A stretch of DNA of 64,000 bases, taken from NCBI GenBank assembly GCA_035048495.1, contig CM068547.1, forward strand, positions 17,739,913-17,803,912. The letters run 5' to 3'. Position numbers and translations under genes: made by a program. Origin of the DNA: Euptelea pleiosperma (lineage: Eukaryota; Streptophyta; Magnoliopsida; Ranunculales; Eupteleaceae). Under the pieces are notes generated by a model. It was not told the DNA's origin. It did no database searches and saw only the letters and a list, made by a program, of their open reading frames with translations. This document shows positions 22,871 through 34,462 of the stretch, in pieces (position 1 is the stretch's first letter; every line of letters starts with the position of its first letter).

Positions 22871-23921
22871 TTTTCTTTTTCTAAGCTTTACTTAAGGGAA
22901 GTGTGGCAAAGTGAGTGAGTTGAAGGTCTTTTATGGGCTTAAGCAATCTCATCATGCCTAGTTTCAACAAAGTTGTCACTGCATTTGGATTTACTCATTG
23001 TCAGGTCGATCACTCAGTATTCGTTCGTCATGCCATGGGATATTTATTTTGCTTGTCAATGTTGATGACATTGTTGTCATGGGTGATGACTATGCAACTA
23101 TTAACCACCTTAAGGTACACTTTCTACAAGAATTTGATATAAAAAAACTTAGGGCTCTTATGGTACCTCCTTGGCATAGAGGTAGCTAGATCACATAGAC
23201 GCATATTTTAGTTTTAGAGAAAGTATCCTCTCAATCTTCTCCAAGATATTGATACTCTTGAGACAAGGCTACGTGATACTCACATTGAAGCCAAACAAAG
23301 CTTTTGGTTGATGATGGTGATTTGCAACTTCATCCTAGGGCCTATCAGTAGCTTATTGGTCACCTCATCTATTTGAGTATTGGTAGGCATGATCTGTCCT
23401 AGTCAATGCTTACACTGATTGTGGTCGTCCATATACATTGAGAAGACATTTTCATATTTCAAGATACTCGAATTCAGATAGGATGGGTGATCAAAGATCT
23501 ACATCTAGGTATTATACACTTGTTGGAGGAAATTTGGTGACCTGGAGTAAAAAAGCAACTTGTAATGGCTTGCTCTAGCACATAGGCTAAGTATAAAGCC
23601 ATGGCCTAAACCTCTTGTGAGTTCGTGGCTTTGAAATTTTCTTCACAAGCTAAAAATTGTGATTCCTATCCCTATGAAAATGCACTTTGATAATCAAGTA
23701 GTTATTCATATCACAGCTAATCCAGTCTTTCGTGAGTAGACCAAGCACATGGAGTTTGATTATTACTACATTTGAGAAAAGGTTACTTCTGGTGAAATTG
23801 TGACTCATTGCATTAAACCTTTACATTAGTTTGCTTCACCAAAGCCTTGTTTAAACCTGTTCATTCAACTAATGTGTTCAAGTTATGCATGTATGATATT
23901 CATACTCTAGCTTGATGGGAG
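22871..23921 (+). pseudogene. Copia G reverse transcriptase and RNase H, decayed
   Basis: Fragments in several frames: a GLKQSHHA-like block (about 22938), CQVDHSVFVRHAMG (about 23000), VNVDDIVVMGDD (about 23058, the catalytic DD pair), then RNase H remnants around 23400-23800 (HMEFDYYY near 23750). Many stops and frameshifts. It ends at the purine tract CTTGATGGGAG (23911-23921). Confidence 0.75.
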
Positions 23922-24150
23922 TATAAAAGGATGTAAGGATCCAATAGGTATTTTTATTTGTACTTGGGTTATTAGGCACATGCCATATGTTGAGGGTAAT
24001 TTTGTATTACTTGATTCCATGGCCCATGAAGGGAATTCATGTAATCTCACTTATAATAAAAAATCATCAAGACTACAATGATAACTTACTCTCTCTATTT
24101 TCTCCCCTGTTTCTTCTTTTTTATTTACCAAATTTTCAACTCTGCGTGCA
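23922..24150 (+). repeat. Copia G putative 3' LTR
   Basis: The stretch follows a purine tract after the RNase H end, has AATAAAA near 24054 and a TC-rich end, as copia LTRs of this region do. No partner LTR is visible, so the right border is approximate. Confidence 0.35.
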
Positions 24151-24179
24151 CCGATAATGGACAATTTTCAATTTGTCAA

Positions 24180-24590
24180 ATGTATCAGTATGTCAAGGAA
24201 ACACTACATTAGTTGTATCATGATAGTTTACCTTGTCTGACTGCCTTCTGTGATGCTAATTGGGCTAGGTGTCCTCACACCGGCCAATCTACCTTTGACT
24301 TTGCTATTTTCTTTGGATAGAACACATCTCTTGGAGTACTATGAAAACGTGTCTCAGTTCAATTCTGAAGTCAAATACAAAATTTATATGTGTTCCAATC
24401 TTATTTTTCATGCTCGTTCGAAGCACATGGAGTTGAATTAGCATTTCATCCGAGACAAGTTCTTGTTGGTTCCATCCATGTTTAGTTTGTCCCGAGACAT
24501 CTTCAGCTTGTCGACAACTTAACTAAGGCTCTTTCACTTGTTAGTATTATTGGAATTCATGACAAGCTTCATGTTCATTATAATGTGATG
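24180..24590 (+). pseudogene. Copia RNase H fragment (second remnant)
   Basis: A C-terminal RNase H is readable across frames: FCDANWA (about 24248), SKHMELN with HFIRDK (about 24423-24460), and DNLTKALSL (about 24517). It is separate from copia G because the same domain already ended at 23.9 kb. No LTR pair was found. Confidence 0.65.
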
Positions 24591-25037
24591 TATCACTTAT
24601 ACAAGGATATTTATGAACCATATGCCATTACGTCTCATGGATCATCCAAATCACAAGCCTTTTCCATGTCATCAGTTGCCACCTCAACATATCTTCTTCT
24701 CTTATATCTTCCAAGAGATTCGTTAAAAAATGGAAATGCTTTTAATGAAAATATCTCACTTCTCTAAATTAGAAAGAGATTCTCGCTAGAAGTCAAAGAA
24801 GGAAAAAGTCACTATTACCGGAGTTATTCTCATATATGGAAAAAGATAGAAGCAAACTTCTTCTTGTTGAGTGATTAGTCTAGGCAATATTTCCCTATGA
24901 CTTTGTAAAATTTACTCTATGTTTTCCTCTCTTTCTATTGTTTGTTCAACAAGTATTATTTAAAAGCATTCTTTTCTTTATGCAAGGTTAGCAAGTATGC
25001 AACCCTCAGAGACCAACTATTGTGTGTGTTGCCCTAG

Positions 25038-25073
<36 letters not shown>

Positions 25074-25682
25074 CTTTAGTGTGCACATTCCAGATGGTAT
25101 TCTGTTTGCATGTTCTCTAATCTTCTCCTGCTCTCTAATCTTATTAGGCCTTTTAAGTTTCTGCTCACATAGGAAAGTTGAAGATAAATTTTCCTTGGTT
25201 TTATTGTCACATTAATAGATAAAACGTCGGAAATTAATGTTTTGGAAGAACTAGATAACATACATGGCTTATGAGATATCTCTTAGTATATTAGAGAGGA
25301 TTAAAATGTGATCAAGTTCTCATATGAAAAATAGAAGTAGTAAATCACCAGAAGCATGAGAGATTTTACTGATTTTGGGGATTTAAATTAATTAATGGGT
25401 TCTCCCTTAGTTGCATGTGTTTAATGTGGACCAATAACCAAGGCATCTCTGCGCGTATGTTACGATAACTTACTTCAACTAGTTGGAAATCCCATTTCAT
25501 CAACATGCCTCGAGAGGCAATCCCAAGGATAACATAGGATTACACCCTTATCGCTTTATTGTGGAGGTACAAATAGCCATCCCCACCTTCAAATTTCAAA
25601 ACTTATGGTCACAAGTACCCAACATCGTCAAAGTTGTGGCATCCTTGTGTGAGTCCTCCTATTTGAAGGAAAGGTAGGATTA
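24591..25682 (+). other. Unassigned sequence, probably old LTR and flank
   Basis: No coding region is supported. The first ~500 bp follow an RNase H end and include a CT-rich block, as an LTR would, but no second copy is seen. The rest is AT-rich; a 64-codon open stretch at 25483-25677 has no recognisable content. Confidence 0.35.
25039..25069 (+). repeat. (CT)n microsatellite
   Basis: About 15 uninterrupted CT repeats, with a short GT run just upstream (about 25019-25030). Confidence 0.9.
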
Positions 25683-26200
25683 TTATTTTTTTCATTAAGG
25701 ATGTGTTGGGAATGTGGATCAAAATATAAGCAGCCTCCTTGAAAAGATAGCTTCTCTTCATAGCGAGGAGGAACTCATGTCATTATCTTTTAAACACCAA
25801 AGAGGAAGGTTGTAGCTAGCAAGAGTTCCTCTAGCTATATCTAGAGGAGATTGGTTAGCAAAAAAAGCTCGATTTAAATGTCTTAAGGAGGAGAACATTA
25901 AGTTCTTCCATTGTTGTTAGGCCAAATGACTTTCCGCTTGCTTATTACAAGAGACGTATAAAGATTATTAGAGGGTTATAATATTTCTTAAAGTGTTAGA
26001 TTAAGTACTTAGATTGGAGCTCTAACCGCACCTTTATTACTCTTATTCCTTAATGAGGTGGAATGAATCACTTAATGATTTTTGTCCAATAAGCTTTGTA
26101 TGTAGCATCTATAAAATAATTGCTCGTAGCATTAGAATCAAGAACGAGCTATTAAAACTTAATAAAACTTTACTAAATGATAAAACAAACATGAAAAATA
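25683..26200 (+). pseudogene. Old LINE remnant, linker and RT start
   Basis: KARFKCLKEENIKFFH-like text (about 25866-25914) and, further on, SLNDFCPISFVCSIYKIIA (about 26065-26122), the conserved [17 protein letters not shown] block of plant L1 reverse transcriptase. The regions between are deleted and there are many stops. It is more decayed than the other LINEs. Confidence 0.65.
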
Positions 26201-26431
26201 TGTTGTAGGCAACCTATGGAAATGATTGAAATGTTATGGATATTTATATTAAAACTTTAATAAATGATAAAATGATCGTTAAAATCCACTCATAAGCTAT
26301 AAAACTATAATAAACAACCATATTGAGTGTCAAAATGAAGATCCAAATCATTCTATTACACACCGATGTCGTATTTGCAAGCCTGACAATAAAAAATAGC
26401 TATAATTAGACATGGAAATAATCATAATCAT

Positions 26432-26834
26432 AGAATTCTAGTTAACTTCTGATGCATGTGTAGAGAAGATGGGGAATTAGTCGACCATCTTATGTTGCAC
26501 TGTAAGATTGCACGGGAAGTGTGGGGCTCTTTCTTTGCTTCTTTCGGGATTTGCTAGGTCATCCCTGAGACAGTTTTAGATACTTTGCATAGGATCTTCG
26601 AGAACAAGGAGGCGTCTTTCTCTAGTTTAGTTCTTTCCATTAAGGCCTTTCTTTTCTTATGGTCCAAGGCTTTTGATGACTGCAGAGGACTCATTTTCGA
26701 AGATTTGGTTTTCAGATGGGAGTCTGTTATGACTAGGGGCTATTAGTGGTTCTGTTAGGAGGTCTCCTCGACCTCCTTCTGCTGTGTAATTCCTCTTTTT
26801 TTGTCTTTTAATACATCTTTTACCTTACCAAAAA
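26432..26834 (+). mobile_element. 5'-truncated LINE, 3' end only
   Basis: Flanked by AAATAATCATAATCAT at 26416-26431 and 26835-26850, with poly(A) merging into the right copy. The text includes CMCREDGELVDHLMLHC (zinc finger, about 26456-26505) and the SIKAFLFLWSKAF and IFEDLVFRWE blocks, matching the end of the LINE at 29.5-35.75 kb. It has no RNase H. Confidence 0.9.
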
Positions 26835-26850
26835 AAATAATCATAATCAT

Positions 26851-27284
26851 GTCATAGCGACTACGTACATCATAAATATGTTGAATACTTGATTATATGG
26901 TACAAACTATTAAGTATATACAAATAATTATATGTTTTCTATTTTGAATATATAAATAAAATAATAATAATAATTCTAACGAATTAAAGCATGACAATTA
27001 TATTTACATGCTAACATTTTTTGAGTAAATCCTATATGTAAACATTTTTTGATGTAGTAAAACTACCTTAACCTTTTTCTAGTATTTTAAAATAGTATTT
27101 CTAAATTAATTTATTTATAAAAATAGTATAAATAACTAATTATATATCATTTCCACTAATGGACAATATTATAAATAATTTACAAGTTTATCAATAAATA
27201 ATTTATAGTATTTGTTAAATTTTAGTAATATTGAAAATAACTAATAAACTAAAGGAATTTCTGTTGAAGTTTAGTAGTCACCAA
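26851..27284 (+). other. AT-rich gap, no feature seen
   Basis: Very AT-rich, with many short poly(A) and poly(T) runs and no usable reading frame. I see no terminal repeats. Confidence 0.5.
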
Positions 27285-27289
27285 AATAT

Positions 27290-27499
27290 TGTTATCATAT
27301 TTGTCCTCATTTTTCATTCATTGTTATTTCTCTATTTTATTATCCTTAGTTGCTAATTTCTATTTTATTTGGTTTAAGTTATTAGGCCTACATGTATTTC
27401 ATAATAACATACATAACAAAGTTAGGGAAAATGATCCCAACTCTTTTGCTCCAATTCGTCTCTTTTATACTCTCACACATCTAGGGTTTGTATTGTAAT
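27290..27499 (+). repeat. Copia H 5' LTR
   Basis: Begins TGTTATCATATTTGTCC. Shares TTGTTATTTCTCTATTTTAT, a TAACAAAGTTGGG-like block and the CTCACACATCTAGGG block with 35943-36148. Confidence 0.85.
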
Positions 27500-27745
27500 T
27501 AGTATCAAAGCAGGAGATTCCAGTAGGTTCGGGGGTTCGAGTCCCCCCAAAACCCTATGAGGTCTGCCCCAAGGATGTTGCAACCCTCGGAGAGCTGATC
27601 TAGGGTTGCCGCATCTCCTAGAAACCCTAAGGTTTCTCTCCGGGTTGTGTTCAAGTCTCTATCTACCTGTTACAACCCATGTCATGGCTTGCAATGGTTT
27701 CCAAAACATTCCCTACGCCTTATTAGGGTTTTATGCCCCTCTTGG
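27500..27745 (+). other. Copia H primer site and leader
   Basis: TAGTATCAAAGC at 27500-27511 is a decayed TGGTATCAGAGC site. A GC-rich hairpin follows (27531-27547, GGGGG-TTCGAGT-CCCCC), resembling a tRNA T-arm. No gag start is readable before the sequence changes character near 27746. Confidence 0.6.
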
Positions 27746-28795
27746 ATGTAGTCTGATTTGTGCAAGTATGCACAAATCGAATCGAATCAATCCGATCCAA
27801 CGATCTAATTGATTCTGACAAGAATCAGAATCAAATTGATTCGATGAATAATCTAATCGATAGGCATAAAATTTATGTTGATCAGAGATCAATGGATCGA
27901 TAAGAGTTTTGATTCGATCGATACATATCTTATGTGGATGGATCCGATCGATAGCTGGATTGATTCGATGACCGTAGATTCACAAAATCAAAATGGTTAC
28001 TTGCCGCAATCGACTAAGATTTGGGGATATCCTTTTGGGTGACCACTCCTACTATATAAAGGATATTTTTGCACGAAAAACCCTAAGGCTTGAGAAGCTA
28101 AAGAAGCCTCAAGAAGATGCCTTAGACTCCAAAAGAGATATTTCCATGCTTCTTCCCTTCTCTAAGTATCTTTGAGCTTATTGAGTTCAAAGTTTTAGAT
28201 CTACGCAAAGATTGGAGTCTTATTGAAGGAATTCATCTTCCCTCATTGAATTCTTATATTCTTGACAAGGAATTTGCTTTAGCTTGACCAACCACAATCC
28301 GATTCACCTATACCTTCATTTTCTTAAAGATTGAGTGTGAGTTGTGATCCATAGGGATGGATCATGCACAACCAAAGGACTGAGATTCAGGACATTAGAT
28401 GAAGATTCAGAAGGACTTTAGTTTGTTCAGTAAGTAATGGGTCGCATTGGGTAAGTTTGTCTGATCCATTAACTTTCCACAGTGTACTTTCTTCACCTGG
28501 ACTATGTCCCGTGGTTTTTTGCCCCTAGAGATCGGTTTTCACATAAAAAAGTCGGTGTTATTTTTATTGCTATGTGGTTTGAATGTTTAACGAATTAGAT
28601 CAAGCAATCGAGAATTCCATATATCTAGTGATATATGTGATGATGGATTGATTGATTCAATCCTCCTGGCATTGGTTGGTGAGATCGATGTGGGTAGATC
28701 AAACCAATTTTTGAATTGACTATTAAAGTTTATTCAAACCATTCACCCCATCCTCTAGGTCTGTAGACGAGAAGGTTCTTGGTACCGCTCTTTCA
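27746..28795 (+). repeat. Sirevirus-like LTR within copia H
   Basis: The start has CAATCCGAT/AATCGA-type motifs (about 27775-27960), as in the 51.4-kb LTR. It then has GGACTATGTCCCGTGG near 28500 and ATTCACCCCATCCTCTAGGT at 28741, ending TTTCA at 28795. Copia RT text begins directly after. The left border is approximate. Confidence 0.5.
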
Positions 28796-29509
28796 GTTAT
28801 CACTAGCAACTATCTTATAGATATCCAAAAATTGAAGACTATCCTTAGTCAACGTATCAAAGTCAAGGATCTCGACCATCTCAATTACTTTTTTGGGCAA
28901 GGTCCAAGCAAGGTATTTTTATTTCACAACTCAAGTATGTGTTAGATTTACTTCAAGAGATAGGTAAACTTGGAGCAAGCTAGTTGACACTCCTATTGAT
29001 CCCAATCAGAGATTGAGTGACAATGATGGCGAGCCTTTAGTGGATATCCCTCGATTTTAGCCTTAGTGGGAAAACTCATCTACTTGTCTCTCCTGGGATA
29101 GGACATTGCGTATGCAGTGAGTGTCATCAGTCATTTTATGCAAGTCCGCTAGACATACCTTGATACTATTGTAAGAGTTCTCCTTTATCTGAAAGGATGC
29201 CTGGGGAAGGGTTTACTTTTTTGAGAACAATGCCATATGCGTGTGGAGGCATAGATTGATGATGATTGGGCATGATCAATTCATGATAAATGCTCCACTT
29301 TAAGATACAACATCATGGTGGGTGGTAACCTGGTCACTTGGCAAAAAAAAAAAGCAGTCCATTGTTGCTCGTTCATGTGCTGAAGCTGAGTTGCAAGTGA
29401 TGGACCCTAATATATGTGAGGTGTTTTGGTTACTGTTATTATCTATGAGCTAGGATGCCTTCCACCAACCCCAATGTCCTTGTACTATGATAACAAGGCA
29501 GCGATCAAC
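28796..29509 (+). pseudogene. Copia H reverse transcriptase end and RNase H
   Basis: Readable blocks in several frames: KVKDLDHLNYFFG (about 28861), LVGKLIYLSL (about 29065), DIAYAVSVIS (about 29102), VGGNLVTW (about 29320) and YDNKAAI (about 29486). It is interrupted by the LINE at 29510 and resumes at 35754. Stops are frequent. Confidence 0.8.
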
Positions 29510-29588
29510 TAAGGTATTCTAGATTGCTAAATGGGTGGGAGTGTAGCAATTTACCCTCTGCGAGCTCGGGAGAAGACGGGAGGCGGAG

Positions 29589-31990
29589 TTGGTGCTCTTT
29601 AACGATGATTGTGTTCGGCTTATCTCTTTGTGGGTAGAGGCAGCTGACACATCCATTAGGGGAGTCTTTTGGAGGAAGAGAACGTCACAGGGACGAACTC
29701 TCATAGGAGACATTCTTCGCAACCGTGAGGGAGCAGCCTTCAGACTGGTTGAATTCACCGCGGTGGGGAGGAACAAGCAACACTTCAGCCCTTTGGACCG
29801 CAGCGGAGCCAGGGGGAGAAAATTAGCGTGAGTGCTGTCGCAGGAGGTGGGTAACACACACTTGCAGCATCATGATATACCAAAGCAAACCAGTACTGAA
29901 TGGTCCTATCCCCTTTTCTCGAATGTTGAAGGTAAGGTCGTAGTAGTTTCCTCTACCCCTTAGTTGGCTACGTGGTACTCCAGATCGGAAGGGGGAGTCT
30001 ACGAAGGTTGGAGCAAAGAGATAGTCTGCTGGGGACTACCCAAGAGTTTCTATGGGAAGACGTACAGCTAGCCTTGCAAGGTCTTGCAGGCGTGGACTAT
30101 CTGTCGACTCTCAGACCTTTGGATTCTAAGCACAGGGTGTTTCTCGCACAGTCAATGGAGACGGTTCTTCATATATGTGGTCTGGTTTCGATAACCGTGG
30201 GTGATAGTAAGGTGATCTTCTCTAGATGGACTCCAGACTTTAACAAGGTAGAATCATCTCCCCCAAGTGGCCCTTCTTGGATTTCTCTGCAAGGTCTTCC
30301 CTTCCATCTTTGGAAGACTAATTTTCTCAAGTCGATCGGCAATTAACTGGGAGGTTTCTTGGAGGTCGAGAAGAGAACGATAGAGCTCTTAGATCTAGAT
30401 AGAGCTTACATTTGTGTGAAAGCAGGGGAGCTGGATATTCCACGATCCATTTCTATCCGAGATTGAGGTAGTATTTTGAAGGTGATCATCTTGATTACCA
30501 CCTCTATCCCGCATTGTGGAGTAGTAGCAGACCCCAATCTGGAGGCGGGGATAGAGGTTTCGAGCGAAGACACAGTTGGTCGACAGGATTTCCCGTCGGA
30601 GCAACTCGTAGTGACAGCTCATCAGGAGTCTTTCCGACAACCCGAGGCACATGTTAACACCAGCCCTCTCAAGGCGCATGATAGCGCAGTCTTCAGCGTC
30701 GAACTCAGGCCTGATGTACGAATCGTGGACAGGTGTAAGGCATCCATGGGATCTCCTGTGAGGAGGAGAGGACGTACAAGACACCGGCTAGGGACAAGCC
30801 GCTTTCAAATGAAGAAAAAAGCGGGCTCGCAGGGTGAGGCATGCTAGGAGATGCCGTAGAAATCAAGGCGACGTGTCGATGTGGGGCCCTCTTGAGACGC
30901 CTTTCATGCACACCTCGAATTTGGAGGCCCAGGAGATAGTGGGCGGGGCCGTGGGCCTACCAAATCTAGCCCTAGTTGAGATAGGAGCCTAGATCTTGGT
31001 TCGAGCAGAGTCAGCCCATGGCCCGGACGATATATCAGACAGGTGGTACCTATCCTCTTCCTTTTCTGGCTTCCAAGCTCCTTCTACCCTCAACATTCTG
31101 AGAGGGATCGAATCTTTCCTATCTATACATAGCCACAAGGTGGACCATTCTTTAGTAGAGGAAGATACTGGAGCTCAGATGGCAAAGCAGAGGCTGAAGA
31201 AAAGATCCCCTGAACTACCAACCCTTTCAGTTGACTTGCACCGTGCCGAGGATGAGCCCAATGGGGTGGAGTGCTGGTGTTGACCCATTTCAGCCATTTT
31301 TAGTAGCTTGTTCAGAGATCTCCGCATCGATAAGGGGAAGCAGTCTACGGGCTCCTCGTTTCAGGATCCTGTGCCCATTGATGCTATAGATCCCGAGGTA
31401 GTAAGTATTAACGACATTATCTTGGAGGGGTCGACCCATGAATCGAACACTAGCTTGCAGGAACATGATGGGTCTTGTTTCAGGGAGTTCTAGGCAGAGC
31501 GGAGCTCCGACTTTGATTCTGACGGGCTTCATTAGGATCAATGGAGACACTGCTAGGGCTTTTTGCAATGGAGTGGAGGTGATGTTCTCTCTCAACCCTG
31601 CACATACTGCAGGAGATATAGAGGTAGGGCAGTAGAGGTTCTTATTAATTATATGACTGGAGACCAGAGATGCTCCTAGCCAGTCAAGGAGATTGTCAAG
31701 TCAGACCGTCGTGGGATTCCTGTCCTAGTCTTAGTGGACAGGGGTGGAGATGCGGATAGCCGTCAAGCTAACGAATCTTCTTACATTACGCCAGTGGTAC
31801 TGGACAAGCTAAGGCTTGAGGTTAGGGAAGCAGAGAACAGTCAGGGTGCATTGGGCTCAATAGAGTTAGCATCAGGGGCGAATTGGTCCCCCAAAATGAG
31901 GAGGGAATTTTAAAGGTTAGGGCTTGGAGTGGAAGGGGCAGAGAGGCTATTGGGAGCTAGAACCCATAGGGGAGGCAGAGTGGGTAGCCC
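29589..31990 (+). pseudogene. LINE ORF1 (DUF4283-like)
   Basis: Open stretches at 29589-29831, 29972-30346, 30476-30847 and 30996-31283 lie in different frames. GPSWISLQGLPFHLWKTNF (about 30270-30325), followed after a stop by GGFLEVEKRTIEL, is the DUF4283-type core of plant LINE ORF1. The N-terminus has a basic SLWVEAADTSIRG region. The later part is charged and low in order. No clear zinc knuckle was found. The product would bind LINE RNA. Confidence 0.72.
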
Positions 31991-32036
31991 TTGATTCTCT
32001 TTCACGGTGGGCAGGCGGGCTCTTGTTTGTGTTCTT

Positions 32037-32718
32037 ATGCAGCATCCTAAAATCTTATCTTGGAATGTTAGGGGTTTGCGAGACGATTCTAAGAGGGCTT
32101 TAGTCAAGTGCACTATCAGAGATAGCAGGGCTAACATAGTGCTTCTTCAAGAAATGAAGTTTGAATGTTTCCAGACTGGTTTTGTGGCTAATCTCTGGGG
32201 TAGAAAGGATTGTGGTGCGCTCTTCCCTCTTTAAGGATGTTAGGCGGCATTTTAGCCATCTAGGACCCAGAGACGATTGAAGTGATGGAGGACCTGGTCG
32301 GGGCCTTCTCAATCTCCGTGGCTTGTCGTTCGAAAGCTGACTACTTTCACTGGGTTCTCACCTCTGTTTATGGCCCTAATGACAGAAGGCAATGAACCCA
32401 AAATTCTGGGAGGAACTTCAGGATATTGTAGGGTTCTGGGATCTACCCTGGTGTATAGGGGGAGACTTTAACATCACCTGCTTTGCTGAAGAGAGAAAGG
32501 GAGGAGGAAGATGGAATAAAAGCATCCAGGATTTTGGGGAGTTTATCTAGAGTTTCGAGCTAGTGGACTTGTCATTACATGGGGGAGATTTCACATGGTT
32601 GAACAATCAACATCGGCCTACTTTGTGTAGACTGGACAGGTTCCTGATTTTGAGCTCATGGGAGGAGCACTTCCCTTCGGTATTGCAGTGTACATAGCCT
32701 AGACCCACATCGGATCAT
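32037..32718 (+). pseudogene. LINE ORF2 endonuclease
   Basis: The ATG at 32037 starts MQHPKILSWNVRGLRDDSK, the standard ORF2 start, with catalytic Asn in SWN and Glu in LLQEMK (about 32145). The frame breaks at 32234. GDFNITC (about 32462) and SDHVPIL (about 32706) continue in other frames. It starts 5' of the RT domain without a separate start. Confidence 0.85.
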
Positions 32719-34462
32719 GTGCCTATCCTTTTAGACTTGGGAGGGATTCCATCCAGGCCCAAGCCTTTCAAATTTGAGAACATGTGGCTGACGGAGGAAA
32801 ACTTTATGGACATGGTTAAAGGATGGTGGAGCGCCTTCAATATCCATGGGAGACCGGGTCCTGTGCTCCGCAAGAGACTGAAAGCTCTCAAAGGCAAGCT
32901 AATTCAGTGGAACAAAGAGGTGCTGGGTCGCATAGATGTCAAGATGACAGCCATCTTGACAGAGATTACCGTTTTAGACAGGAAAGAAGAGTCAGAGGAG
33001 GTATCTGAGGATGGGATATGCAGGAGGTCTAACCTAAAAGCTAGATACCAGTCCTTCTCCAGGATTGAAGAGGTTAGCTGGCGTTAGAAATCCAGAGTTT
33101 GTTGGCTCAAGGAAGGGGATGGCAATACGAGGTTCTTCCACCGCATGGCCAACGCTTGGCGTAGGAACAACTACATCACTAAGGTGGAGATCAATGGGGA
33201 GTGTCTGGAGGATGAGAATCGATCAGGACGGGTGTGGTGGAGTTTTATTCTAAACTTTACTCGGAGACTGATCGTGGTAGACTAGAATTGGATAGTTTGG
33301 AGTTCAATCAGATTTCGCAGGCCCAAGCCTCTTGGTTGGAGAGACTCCTGGGGGAGGAAGAGGTCCTTACAGCCATTAAAGCTTTGGAGGGAGACAAGGC
33401 CCCAGGCCCGGATGGGTTCTCCATTGCCTTCTTTAGGCACTGCTGGGAGATAGTTAAGGGTGACTTCATGGCGGCCATTGAGGAATTTCAGTAGGACAAC
33501 TTTCTCGATCTATATTCTAACAACACTTTCATTGTCCTCATTCCTAAGACTCAAGGAGCGGTCAACATATCTGACTTCAGGCCCATCAGTCTGGTGGGAA
33601 GCTTTTACAAGGTACTGGCTAAAGTATTCAGGGGGTGATATCTCCATCCCAGGGAGCTTTTGTCCATGGGAGGCAAATCCTGGATGGAGTGCTCGTAGCT
33701 AACGAGTGTATTAATGGGTGGATTAAAGCTAAGGAACCAAGTATTGTTTGTAAAATTGATTTAGTGAAAGCTTACGACCATGTTTGCTGGGAGTTCCTGG
33801 ACTATCTTTTGCAGAGAATGGGATTTGGATCGACTTGGAGGAGATGGATCAATCTTTGCATTTCTACGGCTTCTTTCTCGATCCTTGTCAACGGCTCACC
33901 CACTGGGTATTTCAGAAGCTCCAGAGGCTTGAGACAGGGGGACCCTCTCTCTTTGTTTCTTTTCAACATTGTTGCAGGGGCTCTTGGCAGAATGATAGAT
34001 AGGGTAGTAGCTATGAGTCTTATGACTGGTTTTCAGAGTGGGGCTTTGGGTCCTAATATTTCTCATCTCCAGATTGCTGATGATACTTTAGTACTACTGG
34101 GGGCCGAGAAGGATCAATGTAGATCTCTGAAAGGGATCTTGGTGTGCTTTGAAGTAGTCTCCGGGCTTAAAGTGAATTTCAGTAAGAGCAAGCTATTCAA
34201 GGTCGGGGAGGTAGATAAGGTTGGGGACCTTGCTCCCATTCTAGGTGTCCCTGTCGAGTCCCTCCCAACCACATATCTTGGTTTACCACTTGGAGCGCCA
34301 TCCAGATCTACTTCTTTGTGGAACCCGGTTATCGAAAGGTGCGAGAAAAGACTGGCGACTTGGAAGACCAGATATCTTTCCAAAGGAGGTAGACTGTGTC
34401 ACCAAGAGCACCCTGTCAAACCTTCCCATTTATTACTTATCCCTCTTCTCCATGCCCTCTAG
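32719..34462 (+). pseudogene. LINE ORF2 linker and reverse transcriptase
   Basis: Blocks in order: FKFENMWL (about 32770), [13 protein letters not shown] (about 33104), DKAPGPDGFS (about 33393), [13 protein letters not shown] (about 33565), QGAFVHGRQILDG (about 33646), KIDLVKAYDHV (first catalytic Asp, about 33755), RGLRQGDPLS (about 33925). At the second catalytic block the text reads QIADDTLV (about 34072), so the DD pair is kept. Frameshifts lie near 33250, 33500 and 33620. Confidence 0.88.

Noticed and set aside
27531..27547. Possible tRNA gene
   Set aside because: Only a T-arm-like hairpin is present; there is no acceptor stem, D-arm or anticodon arm around it.
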